Made by a program: the position numbers and the translations under genes. From Chloroflexota bacterium (GTDB lineage Bacteria > Chloroflexota > Anaerolineae > Promineifilales > Promineifilaceae), in assembly GCA_022616275.1 (NCBI GenBank), contig JAKEFB010000144.1, forward strand, positions 1 to 42,472: a DNA stretch of 42,472 nt, given 5' to 3'. Position 1 is the stretch's first letter, and the number at the start of each line of letters is the position of its first letter. The notes under the pieces are model-generated. The model saw nothing but the letters and a program-made list of their open reading frames with translations. It ran no database searches and was not told the origin of the DNA. Positions 22,749-30,573 of this stretch are shown piece by piece.

Positions 22749-23837
22749 TTAACCGTAACTTTCCAATTCCGTACCGGCCAGGCCATCTACCATTTGTTTG
22801 ACCAGGGGAACGTCGTCTTTATGGACAACGAGGATGGCGTCTTCGGTATTGACGACAATCATCCCTTCCAGGCCAATGGCCACCAACAATTTGCCAGCCT
22901 CGTAGTTGTACAATAAGCAATCGTTGGAATCGTCGGCCAGGACCAGCCCTTTTTTCACGTTGGCCCGGCCATCCGGGTTAATAGCTTCCTTTAAGGCGTA
23001 GAGCGTGCCGGGATCGCTCCAGCCCATGTTGCCGTGCAAGACAAGCGCCTCGTCGAGGTGAATGTTTTTAGCAATGGCGTCGTCAAAGTGAATGACCGGC
23101 AACTCTGGGTAGAGTTCGGCGAGCACGGCCTGGTATTCCGGGCGGCCAATGGCCAGGCCGATCTCCTGCAGACTGGCCCACATCTCGGGCTGGTGCTCCT
23201 GGTAAGCCTGGCACATGAAGCCGACAGTGGTCACAAAGTAGCCTGTGTTCCAGACGTACTTCCCGGCGGCCAACATGCGCCGACATTCGTCCAGCGGCGG
23301 CCGGTAAACCCAGGAATCAAAGGCGTAGTGGGGCTGCCCGTTGGCGTCACCACGCTTCTCTCCTAAGCCAATCCAGCCGAGGTTCTCATTGGCAAAACGG
23401 GCCGTTTCGCCAATAAAGATGATCTTGGCCTGGCCTGCTTCCAGGAGGTGGCCGGCCGTGTTCAACAACTCTAAAAAGGTGGCCGGCTTGGACATGTAGC
23501 TGTCACCCCAGATAATGGCGACCTGCTCGGTCTTGTCAAAGCGCCTTGCCAGATGGGTCATGGCCAGCCCCACGGCCGCGGCCAGGTCCCGCCGGGCCGG
23601 TTCGCCAATAAAGTTCTCCTCCGGCAGGCGCGGCAATTGGCGCTGCAAGATGTCCAGGTACTGGACGTTGCTGGAAATAAAGATGTTCTCCAGACCATAA
23701 GTCGCCTCCACCCGCTCGACAGCCAGTTGGACCGTTGACCGGGTCCCAATAATTGCTTCAAACTGCTTGGGCGAGCTTTTGCGACTAATCGGCCACAAAC
23801 GGCGGCCAGTGCCGCCGGCAAAAATAACAATTTTCAT
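22749..23837 (-). CDS. manC: Mannose-1-phosphate guanylyltransferase
   Basis: Makes GDP-mannose from mannose-1-phosphate and GTP. The 362-residue protein matches the single-domain nucleotidyltransferase form (no C-terminal isomerase domain). The nucleotide-binding signature FAGGTGRRLWPISRKSSPKQF is at residues 6-26; other family words are FIGEPARRDLAAAVGLA, IIWGDSY, ENLGWI, VWNTGYFV and MGWSDPGTL. GAGG lies 5 nt before the ATG. It provides sugar nucleotide for envelope glycans; the rfbC-like gene at the right edge is the only other such gene in the window. Confidence 0.93.
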   Translation of the reverse strand: MKIVIFAGGTGRRLWPISRKSSPKQFEAIIGTRSTVQLAVERVEATYGLENIFISSNVQYLDILQRQLPRLPEENFIGEPARRDLAAAVGLAMTHLARRFDKTEQVAIIWGDSYMSKPATFLELLNTAGHLLEAGQAKIIFIGETARFANENLGWIGLGEKRGDANGQPHYAFDSWVYRPPLDECRRMLAAGKYVWNTGYFVTTVGFMCQAYQEHQPEMWASLQEIGLAIGRPEYQAVLAELYPELPVIHFDDAIAKNIHLDEALVLHGNMGWSDPGTLYALKEAINPDGRANVKKGLVLADDSNDCLLYNYEAGKLLVAIGLEGMIVVNTEDAILVVHKDDVPLVKQMVDGLAGTELESYG

Positions 23838-23850
23838 GATGCCTCGTATT

Positions 23851-23924
23851 TGGTTGGTAGTTGATGGTTGATGGTTGATAGTTGGTAGTTAGTTATCAAC
23901 CGCCAACTATCAACTATCAACTGT
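23851..23924. repeat. Inverted heptanucleotide array (GTTGATR) between manC and dprA
   Basis: Units GTTGATG, GTTGATG, GTTGATA, GTTGGTA, GTTAGTT lead into the inverse ATCAACC, GCCAACT, ATCAACT, ATCAACT. The dprA stop codon and its last few codons are formed by the right arm. Confidence 0.85.
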
Positions 23925-25058
23925 TTCCTGCTTATTGACCTCATACACCGGGTCTGGTTCCCGGCCGAGGACGTAATTCATGCCGCCAACCTGCTGGACC
24001 ATGCCCTTCAACTCCATGAGCGTCAGGGTGCTACTGACGACAGCGCTCGACAGGCCGGCCTCCCGGCTTAATTCGTCCACGTGGACCGGCTGGTGCGACA
24101 ACAGCGACAACAGCAACACCTCCTCGGCCGATTCAGGCAAAGCCAACTGGATAGCCTGCCGCTCTGGGACCAGAGCCAGGTTCAACTCTTCCAGGACATC
24201 CTCTACGCTACCCACCAGCTTGGCCCCTTGTTGGATCAGCCGATTGGTTCCTTTGCTGGCCGGGCTGGTGATATTGCCGGGAACGGCAAAGACCTCCCGG
24301 TCCTGCTCCAGAGCGAAGTTAGCCGTAATCAGGGCGCCGCTCTCCTCGCCGGCTTCAACCACGATCACGCCCAGGGACAGGCCGCTGATGACCCGGTTGC
24401 GCGGCGGAAAGTTTTTAGCCTCCGGCTGGACACCCAGGGCATATTCGGAAATGACAGCCCCGTGCCCGTCCACAATATTTTTGGCCAGCGTCCGGTTTTC
24501 GGCCGGGTAAATGCAGTCCAGCCCCGAACCGAGCACGGCAATGGTCCGGCCGCCCATCTCCAGCGCCGTCTTGTGGGCCACGGCGTCAATGCCGCGCGCC
24601 AGGCCGCTGACAACGGTCACGTTATGGCGTACCAGGCCGGCCACCAGGTCGTGGGTGACCTGGCGGCCGTAGCTCGTCAACCGCCGGGTGCCGACCACCG
24701 CTACGGCCCACTGGTCAACCTCGCTCAGTTGGCCGTTCAGGTACAGCACCGGCGGCGAGTTGGGAATTTCTCGCAAGTAACGCGGGTACTCCGGCATTTC
24801 CCAGGTCAATAGGTGAATACCGGCCTTCTCCGTCCGAGCCAGTTCGGCGTCCAGGTCAACGGTTGACCGCGCCGCCAGGAAAGCCTGGATAGCCCGCTGG
24901 TCAATGCCAATTTGCTGCAGTTGCCACTCCGTGGCCTGCCAGGCGTGGCGCAGCGACCCAAAATAATCCAGCAGCGCCTGGAGTTTGGCCGGCCCGATTC
25001 CTTTGACCAGATTAAAGCCCAACCAGTATTTCAGGTCGGGCAAGGAATTTTCACTCAT
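23910..25058 (-). CDS. dprA: DNA-processing protein DprA
   Basis: Loads RecA on incoming single-stranded DNA during natural transformation. The 382-residue protein has an N-terminal helix-hairpin-helix/SAM-like region (LGFNLVKGIGPAKLQALLDYFGS), the Rossmann core with VAVVGTRRLTSYG, SGLARGIDAVAHKTAL, GSGLDCIYPAENRTL, NRVISGLSLGVIVVEA and SGALITANFALEQDREVFAVPG, and a C-terminal winged helix (about 300-365). The ATG at 25058 has no Shine-Dalgarno, and a consensus promoter ends 7 nt before it, so the mRNA is probably leaderless. The gene takes the position after rimM where trmD is often found. The C-terminal codons come from a tandem repeat. Confidence 0.95.
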   Translation of the reverse strand: MSENSLPDLKYWLGFNLVKGIGPAKLQALLDYFGSLRHAWQATEWQLQQIGIDQRAIQAFLAARSTVDLDAELARTEKAGIHLLTWEMPEYPRYLREIPNSPPVLYLNGQLSEVDQWAVAVVGTRRLTSYGRQVTHDLVAGLVRHNVTVVSGLARGIDAVAHKTALEMGGRTIAVLGSGLDCIYPAENRTLAKNIVDGHGAVISEYALGVQPEAKNFPPRNRVISGLSLGVIVVEAGEESGALITANFALEQDREVFAVPGNITSPASKGTNRLIQQGAKLVGSVEDVLEELNLALVPERQAIQLALPESAEEVLLLSLLSHQPVHVDELSREAGLSSAVVSSTLTLMELKGMVQQVGGMNYVLGREPDPVYEVNKQETVDS

Positions 25059-25065
25059 GGCAACG

Positions 25066-25094
25066 AGGATAAGGGGTTAAGCGAGATGTGTCAA
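25066..25094 (-). promoter_or_regulatory. dprA promoter, placed for a leaderless start
   Basis: TTGACA (complement of 25089-25094) and TATCCT (complement of 25066-25071) are exactly 17 nt apart on the minus strand. Only 7 nt separate the -10 from the dprA ATG, so transcription should begin at or one base before the start codon. Confidence 0.8.
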
Positions 25095-25101
25095 GAATCT
25101 C

Positions 25102-25148
25102 AGACCACGCAGGTCGGGCACAAAGTGCCCCGGAGACCTGCGGGGTCT
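25102..25148. repeat. Nested hairpin repeat of the CCCCGCAGGTC family, after rimM
   Basis: Outer arms AGACCACGCAGGTC and GACCTGCGGGGTCT enclose an inner hairpin GGGCAC-AAA-GTGCCC. A sister copy lies at 38000-38050. On the minus strand it follows the rimM stop and may stop or stabilise that transcript, although no T run follows. Confidence 0.85.
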
Positions 25149-25152
25149 TACT

Positions 25153-25806
25153 TCAGGGAAGCAGACCTGGTAGGAGGGAAACGGTCATCCGGTTATTGGT
25201 AAAATCAATTTCCCGGATCACCTCTTCAGTGTCCGGCAAAAGCACCTCACCACGCGGGCCTTTGACGACAAAGACGTTATTGGCCCCGGTCTCCAACACG
25301 TCGGTCAGCTCGCCCAGGTATTCCCCGGCGTCGCTGTAGACGGGCAGGCCTAGCAATTGGTAAAGATAATATTCGCCTTCCTCCAGGGGAATGGCCTCTT
25401 CCCTGGGCACCTGTAACCACTCGCCGCTCAATTCAGCCACTTCCTCCCGGCTATCATAACCGGCCAGCTTGAGCAGCACCCACGACTGGTGAAAGCGCAC
25501 GCTCTCGACCACCACCGGCTGGGGGTCGTCCTCGCCGACATAGACTCTCTCCAGCCAGGTGAAACGCTCCGGCACATCGGTTATAACTTCCACCCGCACC
25601 TCGCCGGCGATCCCATGCGGCCGGGCCAGTCGCCCAATGACCAAAAAACGAGGCCCAGTGGAGGGGTCCACTAAGCCCCGTTGGTCCGGGGGGTTGCCTG
25701 GCGCAGCGCGAGGTACGTGGCGCTCACGAAAGCGGTTGCGCTTAGGAAAGCGGTCGCGCTTGGGAAAGCGGTCGCTACCTGAAGAGGGTTTCTTTTCGCT
25801 ACTCAA
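25153..25806 (-). CDS. rimM: Ribosome maturation factor RimM with N-terminal repeat extension
   Basis: Assists 30S maturation near ribosomal protein S19. The core (about residues 53-215) has the RimM N-domain start RFLVIGRLARPHGIAGEVRV and a PRC-barrel C-domain (EGEYYLYQLLGLPVY, NNVFVVKGPRGEVLLP). The TTG start overlaps the khpA stop by 8 nt. The first 50 residues are extra and basic, with hexapeptide repeats RFPKRD, RFPKRN, RFRERH encoded by an 18-bp tandem repeat at 25721-25774. A GTG at codon 46, just before the core, is an alternative start giving a family-typical length; the long form is favoured by the khpA overlap only. Confidence 0.9.
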   Translation of the reverse strand: MSSEKKPSSGSDRFPKRDRFPKRNRFRERHVPRAAPGNPPDQRGLVDPSTGPRFLVIGRLARPHGIAGEVRVEVITDVPERFTWLERVYVGEDDPQPVVVESVRFHQSWVLLKLAGYDSREEVAELSGEWLQVPREEAIPLEEGEYYLYQLLGLPVYSDAGEYLGELTDVLETGANNVFVVKGPRGEVLLPDTEEVIREIDFTNNRMTVSLLPGLLP

Positions 25807-26032
25807 CGATCTCTAAAGAAACGTGCTTGCCCTGCTTGGCAGCCAATACCTGGACCAGGGTGCGCATGGCGTTGACCACCTTACCGCTTTTGCCAATGAT
25901 CCGGCCCATGTCAGAATCAGCCACGCTGACTTCCAGCACAATGGCGCCGGCGCCCTGCACTTCGCGAACCTCGACCTGGTCAGGGTAGTCAACCAGGGAC
26001 TTGATCATATACTCGACAAGCTCTTTGAACAT
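25799..26032 (-). CDS. khpA: KH-domain RNA-binding protein KhpA
   Basis: A 77-residue KH-domain protein, the usual size. The GxxG loop is in MGRIIGKSGKVVNAMRTLV. In firmicutes and other groups KhpA works with KhpB on RNA and cell-size control. It lies 17 nt after rpsP and overlaps rimM, in the conserved ffh-rpsP-khpA-rimM order. Confidence 0.95.
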   Translation of the reverse strand: MFKELVEYMIKSLVDYPDQVEVREVQGAGAIVLEVSVADSDMGRIIGKSGKVVNAMRTLVQVLAAKQGKHVSLEIVE

Positions 26033-26049
26033 GGCAGCCGCTCCCGGCG

Positions 26050-26619
26050 TTACTCTTCCTCGTCGGCGGCAACCGCCTCTTCAACTGCCTCGACCACATC
26101 GGCGACGGTATCAGCGGCGGCCTCGGCCACTTCTTCAACAGCGGCGGCAACGGGCTCGACAGGGGCGGCCACAACCTCGGCCGTCTCGGCCGCGGCGTCG
26201 TCGGTCACTTCTTCGACAACCTCGCTAACGGGCTCGACGGCGGTGGCAACAGCCTCCGTCGTTTCGGCCACGGCCGCGGCGACAGCGCCTTTCTTCTCTT
26301 TCCTGGCCCCGGCCGGCTTTCCTTCAAACTCGGCCACCAGGTCCTCCAGCGCCTCGCCTTTGTGCAGGCGAGTCAATCGCTCGAGAGTACCCTGCCTGAC
26401 CAGCAACCGGCGCACCGGGTCCGAAGGTTGCGCGCCCACGCTCAACCAATAAAGCGCCCGGTCCTCTTTAATGCGATACTCCAGGGGTTCGGTGCGGGGG
26501 TTGTAATGACCGATCCGCTCCACAACCCGGCCGTCACGCTTGGCCTCTATATCAGCCACCACAATCCGGTAGCTGGCCTGTTTCTTACCGCCTGTACGGC
26601 TTAAACGAATTCTAAGCAT
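26050..26619 (-). CDS. rpsP: 30S ribosomal protein S16 with long acidic C-terminal tail
   Basis: Residues 1-90 are a normal bS16 (starts MLRIRLSRTGGKKQ, with RVVERIGHYNPRTEP and DRALYWLSVGAQPSD). The remaining about 100 residues are a low-complexity Ala/Val/Glu tail, after a short basic patch ARKEKKG, so the protein is about twice the family length. GGAG stands 11 nt before the ATG. First of the rpsP-khpA-rimM run; ffh lies 75 bp upstream across a hexanucleotide hairpin. Confidence 0.95.
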   Translation of the reverse strand: MLRIRLSRTGGKKQASYRIVVADIEAKRDGRVVERIGHYNPRTEPLEYRIKEDRALYWLSVGAQPSDPVRRLLVRQGTLERLTRLHKGEALEDLVAEFEGKPAGARKEKKGAVAAAVAETTEAVATAVEPVSEVVEEVTDDAAAETAEVVAAPVEPVAAAVEEVAEAAADTVADVVEAVEEAVAADEEE

Positions 26620-26642
26620 CCTTTCTTATTCTCCACTAAATA

Positions 26643-26685
26643 GTTAGAGTTAGAGTTAGAGTCCCACTCTAACTCTAACTCCAAC
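26643..26685. repeat. Inverted hexanucleotide array (TTAGAG) between ffh and rpsP
   Basis: GTTAGAGTTAGAGTTAGAGT (26643-26662), a CCC-containing turn, then ACTCTAACTCTAACTCCAAC (26666-26685). The arms pair over about 20 nt with two mismatches. It could act as an mRNA processing or attenuation hairpin between the two cistrons. Confidence 0.85.
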
Positions 26686-26694
26686 TCCATTCTC

Positions 26695-28026
26695 CTAAAA
26701 CCGGCCGCCCAGGAGCCGGCTGAGGTTCCGGCCACGGCCGCCTTGAAACTGTTTCATCATGCGCTGCATTTCCTGGAACTGCTTCAATAGCATGTTCACG
26801 TCCTGGACAGAGGTGCCAGAACCGGTGGCAATGCGGCGCTTGCGGCTGGCCTTAATAATTTTCGGATTGCGCCGCTCTTCGGGCGTCATAGATTGAATAA
26901 TGGCCTCAATCCGCTTCAGGTCCTTTTCCGCGCCGCGCAGGTCCACATCGCCCACCATCTTATTCATGCCCGGAATCATCTCCAGCAACTGACCCAGCGG
27001 TCCCATCCGCTTGATCTGCTGCATTTGCTTCAGGAAATCTTCCAGGTCAAACTTGCCGCTCAACAGGCGCTTCCCGGCCCGCTCGGCCTCTTCCTGGTCT
27101 ACTTCCGTCTGGGCCCGCTCGATGAGGGTCAGGACGTCGCCCATGCCCAGGATACGGCTGGCCATGCGATCGGGGTGAAAAACCTCCAGCCCCGACAACT
27201 TTTCACCGGTGCCCAGGAACTTGAGCGGCACGCCGGTTACTTCGCGCATGGAAATGGCGGCGCCGCCACGGGCGTCGCCGTCAATCTTGGTCATAATCAG
27301 ACCGGTCAATTGGACGGCGTTGTGGAAGTCGGTGGCCACGCGCACGGCTTCCTGGCCGGTCATGGCGTCGGCCACCAGCAGCGTCTCAACAGGCTGAACC
27401 CGGGCTTTAATGCCCCGCAGCTCGTCCATTTTCATTTCGTCAATGTTCAGCCGGCCGGCCGTGTCCAGGATGACGACGGTGGCGGCCGTCTGAACGGCCT
27501 GCTTGACGGCGTTGGCGCAGACGTTGACCGGGTTGGCGTTAATACCTTCGCCGTAGACGGGAATCTCCAGTTGGTGGCCGAGCGTTTCCAACTGGTCAAT
27601 CGCCGCCGGGCGGTAGACGTCGGCAGCCACCAGTATCGGCCGGCGGCCTTCCTTGCGCAGGTGCAGCGCCAGTTTGGCGGCCGTGGTCGTCTTGCCGGAG
27701 CCTTGCAAGCCAACCAGCATGATGACGGCCGGGGATTGCATGCCCAGGTTGAGGCGGCCAGGATCGCCCAAGGTCTGGATCAACTCCTCGTGGACGATCT
27801 TGACTACTTGCTGGCCAGGCGTCAAGCTACGCATCACTTCCTGGCCTACAGCCCGTTCGCGAACGCGCTCGACAAACTTCTTGACGACCTTGAAGTTGAC
27901 GTCCGCTTCCAGCAGCGCCAGGCGGACTTCCCGCATGGCGACATCCACGTCCGCCTCGGTCAATTTGCCGCGCCGTTTTAAATTGTCGAAGGTCGCTTGC
28001 AGGCGACTGCCTAAGGTCTCAAACAC
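26695..28026 (-). CDS. ffh: Signal recognition particle GTPase Ffh
   Basis: Targets nascent membrane proteins to FtsY and the translocon. 443 residues: N domain (FETLGSRLQATFDNLKRRG onward), G domain with GLQGSGKTTTAAKLA (G1), AADVYRPAAIDQL, DTAGRL (G3) and TKIDGDARGG (G4), then the Met-rich M domain with RRIATGSGTSVQDVN and a short C-terminal tail. The start is taken as GTG at 28026, with GAGAAG 6 nt upstream and the canonical VFETL N-terminus; the frame runs on 14 codons into a palindromic repeat. Confidence 0.95.
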   Translation of the reverse strand: MFETLGSRLQATFDNLKRRGKLTEADVDVAMREVRLALLEADVNFKVVKKFVERVRERAVGQEVMRSLTPGQQVVKIVHEELIQTLGDPGRLNLGMQSPAVIMLVGLQGSGKTTTAAKLALHLRKEGRRPILVAADVYRPAAIDQLETLGHQLEIPVYGEGINANPVNVCANAVKQAVQTAATVVILDTAGRLNIDEMKMDELRGIKARVQPVETLLVADAMTGQEAVRVATDFHNAVQLTGLIMTKIDGDARGGAAISMREVTGVPLKFLGTGEKLSGLEVFHPDRMASRILGMGDVLTLIERAQTEVDQEEAERAGKRLLSGKFDLEDFLKQMQQIKRMGPLGQLLEMIPGMNKMVGDVDLRGAEKDLKRIEAIIQSMTPEERRNPKIIKASRKRRIATGSGTSVQDVNMLLKQFQEMQRMMKQFQGGRGRNLSRLLGGRF

Positions 28027-28044
28027 GCCGAACTTCTCACAAGT

Positions 28045-28082
28045 AGACCCGTCGGGCTTTGCAGGCAAAACCCGGCGGGTCT
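28045..28082. repeat. Nested hairpin repeat AGACCCGTCGGG upstream of ffh
   Basis: Outer arms AGACCCGTCGGG and CCCGGCGGGTCT (one wobble) enclose an inner stem TTTGC-AG-GCAAA. On the plus strand it is followed by AAAAAA. It has the same outer-plus-inner layout as the CCCCGCAGG family. No gene is visible in 28083-28149. Confidence 0.8.
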
Positions 28083-28149
28083 AAAAAATTACCAACTGCA
28101 AACTCGTTGATTCTAACGCAGCCGCCTGGTGGCGTCAAGGAGAGGCGAG

Positions 28150-28202
28150 CGGAGTTGAGAGTTGGGATACCCAACTCCGCCAACTCAATGCTTGCGGTCC
28201 CT
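28150..28202. repeat. GGGACCGC-AACTC hairpin repeat after metK
   Basis: Contains CGGAGTTG, GAGTTGGGATACCCAACTC and the block CCAACTCAATGCTTGCGGTCCC. The same closing block, CCAACTCAATGCCCGCGGTCCC, lies at 31283-31304 just past the osmC stop, so both copies sit at the 3' end of a leftward gene. Confidence 0.75.
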
Positions 28203-28204
28203 GG

Positions 28205-29434
28205 TCAGGCAGTGACGAGGTGGCGGTCGGCCACGGCGGCTTTGAGTGTTTCCGCCTGGCCGGTGTCCTCCCAGGGGGCTTCGATGTCGTCCCGGCCGAA
28301 GTGGCCATAGGTGGCGGTCGGCCGGTAGATAGGCCGGCGCAAATTCAGGTCGCGAATAATCGCTCCCGGCCGCAGGTCAAAGTGGTCTCTGATCAGGGCG
28401 ACCAGCGATTCCGGGGCCAGCTTGCTGGTACCAAAGGTTTCGACGTTGATGCTCAAGGGCTGGGCCACGCCAATGGCGTAGGCCAGTTGGACCTCGCAGC
28501 GCTCGGCCAGGCCGGCCGCGACCAGGTTCTTGGCCACCCAGCGGGCGGCGTAAGCGGCGCTGCGGTCCACCTTGGTGCAATCTTTGCCGCTAAAGGCCCC
28601 ACCCCCGTGACGGCCCATCCCGCCATAGGTGTCTACGATAATTTTACGGCCGGTCAACCCGGCGTCGCCCATCGGACCGCCAATGACGAACCGGCCGGTG
28701 GGGTTGATGAAAATCCGCAGATCATTATCCACCAGGTGGGGCGGCAGCACGTAGTTGATCACTTCCTCGATAACGCCCTGGCGAATGGTGTCGTTGTCCA
28801 CGTCCGGCGCGTGCTGGGTGCTGATCAAGACGGTGTGGACCCGTTTGGGCTTGCCGTAGCTGTATTCAATCGTCACCTGCGACTTCCCGTCCGGCCGGAT
28901 CCAGGGCAAAATGCTTTCCTTACGTACCTGGGCCAGGCGGCGGGTGAGGCGGTGGGCCAGGTCAATGGGCAACGGCATCAGGGTTGGTGTTTCGTTGCAG
29001 GCAAAGCCAAACATCATGCCCTGGTCCCCAGCTCCAGTGGCCGCAATCTCGGCCTCGCTGTCGCCGTTGCGGCGATATTCCAGAGCCATGTTCACGCCCT
29101 GGGCGATGTCCGGGCTTTGGCTGGCAATGGCGGCCTGGACCCCGCAGGTCGTGCCGTCAAAGCCCTTGCTGCTGTCGTCGTAGCCGATCTCGACCACGAC
29201 CCTGCGCACCAGTTCGTCGAAATTCACAAAGCCGGCGGTGGTGATTTCCCCCAACAGGATGACGAAACCAGTCTTGACGGCCGTTTCGCAGGCCACCCGG
29301 CCCATCGGGTCCTGGGTCATCACGGCATCCAGCACCGCGTCGCTGATCTGGTCACACATCTTATCCGGGTGTCCCTCCGTCACCGATTCGGACGTGAACA
29401 GCAAGCTAGGCGCGGTCATAAACGTTGTACTCAT
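28205..29434 (-). CDS. metK: S-adenosylmethionine synthase
   Basis: Makes SAM from methionine and ATP. 409 residues, with N-terminal [21 protein letters not shown], the ATP-site words [12 protein letters not shown] and [23 protein letters not shown], all intact. The ATG at 29434 has GGAGG 9 nt upstream; the longer open frame upstream runs through a palindrome and the riboswitch terminator and is not coding. Expression is controlled by a SAM-I riboswitch with its own promoter, a direct product-feedback circuit. Confidence 0.97.
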   Translation of the reverse strand: MSTTFMTAPSLLFTSESVTEGHPDKMCDQISDAVLDAVMTQDPMGRVACETAVKTGFVILLGEITTAGFVNFDELVRRVVVEIGYDDSSKGFDGTTCGVQAAIASQSPDIAQGVNMALEYRRNGDSEAEIAATGAGDQGMMFGFACNETPTLMPLPIDLAHRLTRRLAQVRKESILPWIRPDGKSQVTIEYSYGKPKRVHTVLISTQHAPDVDNDTIRQGVIEEVINYVLPPHLVDNDLRIFINPTGRFVIGGPMGDAGLTGRKIIVDTYGGMGRHGGGAFSGKDCTKVDRSAAYAARWVAKNLVAAGLAERCEVQLAYAIGVAQPLSINVETFGTSKLAPESLVALIRDHFDLRPGAIIRDLNLRRPIYRPTATYGHFGRDDIEAPWEDTGQAETLKAAVADRHLVTA

Positions 29435-29468
29435 GATGTATTCCTCCAAAAAGATGTTTACTTCCTGA

Positions 29469-29532
29469 AGGTGCCTGGCACTGGGCGAGACACCTCTATT
29501 GGACTCGGTATTCTGCCCAGTGCCAGGCACCT
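29469..29532. repeat. 18-bp inverted repeat in the metK leader
   Basis: AGGTGCCTGGCACTGGGC (29469-29486) and its exact inverse GCCCAGTGCCAGGCACCT (29515-29532) are separated by 28 nt. It lies after the riboswitch terminator and before the metK ribosome site, so it is transcribed only when the switch is ON. Confidence 0.85.
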
Positions 29533-29544
29533 GAGCACTTTCAA

Positions 29545-29576
29545 ATAAAAAAGCCTCTTGACTGGTCAAGAGGCTT
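29545..29576 (-). terminator. Riboswitch-controlled intrinsic terminator
   Basis: On the minus strand AAGCCTCTTGAC and GTCAAGAGGCTT form a perfect 12-bp stem followed by TTTTATTT. It directly follows the SAM-I aptamer, the normal expression platform of that riboswitch. A competing antiterminator should use the AAGAGGC strand that follows the P1 stem. Confidence 0.9.
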
Positions 29577-29589
29577 GCATATTCGCGCC

Positions 29590-29697
29590 TTTGCCTCTTA
29601 TCTTCCAGCCATTGCTGCCGGAGTTAGCACCTTCCCAAAATTGGGGGGTTGCTGCAGCTTCAACGGGCCGGTCCCTCCGCTGCTCTGGATAAGGGCT
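29590..29697 (-). promoter_or_regulatory. SAM-I (S-box) riboswitch aptamer
   Basis: Reading leftward from about 29697 the conserved blocks appear in order: CTTATCCAGAGCAGCGGAGG, GACCGGCCCGTTGAAGCTGC, CAGCAACC, AAGGTGCTAACTCCGGCAGC and GGAAGATAAGAGG. These are the S-box consensus elements, with P1 formed by CTTATC and GATAAG. Binding of SAM should favour the downstream terminator and switch off metK. Confidence 0.95.
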
Positions 29698-29729
29698 GAT
29701 TAAACAGCTTCACTTATATTGTGGTCAGG

Positions 29730-29757
29730 AGTATACCGAAAGGCGGCCAGGTGTCAA
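29730..29757 (-). promoter_or_regulatory. metK riboswitch promoter overlapping the fabI stop
   Basis: TTGACA (complement of 29752-29757) and TATACT (complement of 29730-29735), spacer 16 nt. The -35 overlaps the last codons and stop of fabI. Confidence 0.85.
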
Positions 29758-30551
29758 GTCTGCTCCCACTTTTCCGGCGGTTCGGGCATACCCAGGATGT
29801 GGTAACCGGCGTCTACGTAGACGACTTCCCCGGTGATGCCGCTACCCAGGTCGCTACATAGCCACAAGGCTGTCCGCCCCACCTCTTCCTGGTTCACGTT
29901 GCGGCGCAGCGGGGCCCGTTCCCCGACGTAGCCCAACATCTTACGGAAACCGGCGACGCCGGAAGCAGCCAGGGTTTTAATTGGCCCGGCCGAAATGGCG
30001 TTGACCCGGATACCGGTTGGCCCCAGGTCGGCCGCCAGGTAGCGCACGCTGGCCTCCAGCGCCGCCTTGGCCACGCCCATGACGTTGTAGTGGGGCACGA
30101 CCTTTTCTGAGCCGTAGTAGGTCATGGTGACGACGCTGCCGCCGTTGGGCATTAGTGGTTCGGCCGCCCGGACCAGGGCCACCAGGCTGTAGGCGCTGAT
30201 GTCCAGAGCCAGGGCGAAGCCGCTCCGGCTGGTCTCGACGAAGCGGCCGGCCAGTTCTTCCTGGGGGGCGAAAGCCAGGGAGTGGACAAGGATATCAATC
30301 TGGCCAAAGTGATCGGCCGCCTTTTGAAAAACGGCGGCAATATCTTCGTCCTTAGTCACGTCGCACATCTCGACAAAGCGGACATCCAACTCCTCGGCCA
30401 GGGGCTCGACCCGTTTTTCCAGTTGAGGGATGCCGTAGCTAAAGCCCAGCTCCGCCCCATGCTCGTGAAAGGCCTGGGCAATCCCCCAGGCAATCGAATG
30501 TTTATTGGCGATGCCAAATATCAACGCCTTCTTGCCTTCCAACAGTTTCAT
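29754..30551 (-). CDS. fabI: Enoyl-[acyl-carrier-protein] reductase FabI
   Basis: Catalyses the last step of each fatty-acid elongation round. 265 residues, short-chain-dehydrogenase fold. The FabI-type nucleotide motif [43 protein letters not shown] with Y145/Y155 and K162 (the Y-x6-K pair), and [12 protein letters not shown] are all present. AGGAG lies about 10 nt before the ATG. It starts 22 nt after the DNA glycosylase gene, so the two may share a transcript. Confidence 0.96.
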   Translation of the reverse strand: MKLLEGKKALIFGIANKHSIAWGIAQAFHEHGAELGFSYGIPQLEKRVEPLAEELDVRFVEMCDVTKDEDIAAVFQKAADHFGQIDILVHSLAFAPQEELAGRFVETSRSGFALALDISAYSLVALVRAAEPLMPNGGSVVTMTYYGSEKVVPHYNVMGVAKAALEASVRYLAADLGPTGIRVNAISAGPIKTLAASGVAGFRKMLGYVGERAPLRRNVNQEEVGRTALWLCSDLGSGITGEVVYVDAGYHILGMPEPPEKWEQT

Positions 30552-30573
30552 TTTCTATTCTCCTGAGGTAGGA

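Noticed and set aside
22671-26685. CRISPR array
   Set aside because: The tandem units are only 6-8 nt, contiguous and without spacers, and no cas gene is present.
28027-28068. Upstream extension of ffh
   Set aside because: The 14 extra codons lie in a palindromic intergenic repeat, while GTG at 28026 has a ribosome site and the canonical Ffh N-terminus.
29435-29569. Upstream extension of metK
   Set aside because: It would read through the riboswitch terminator and an 18-bp palindrome; ATG at 29434 has GGAGG and the normal MetK start.
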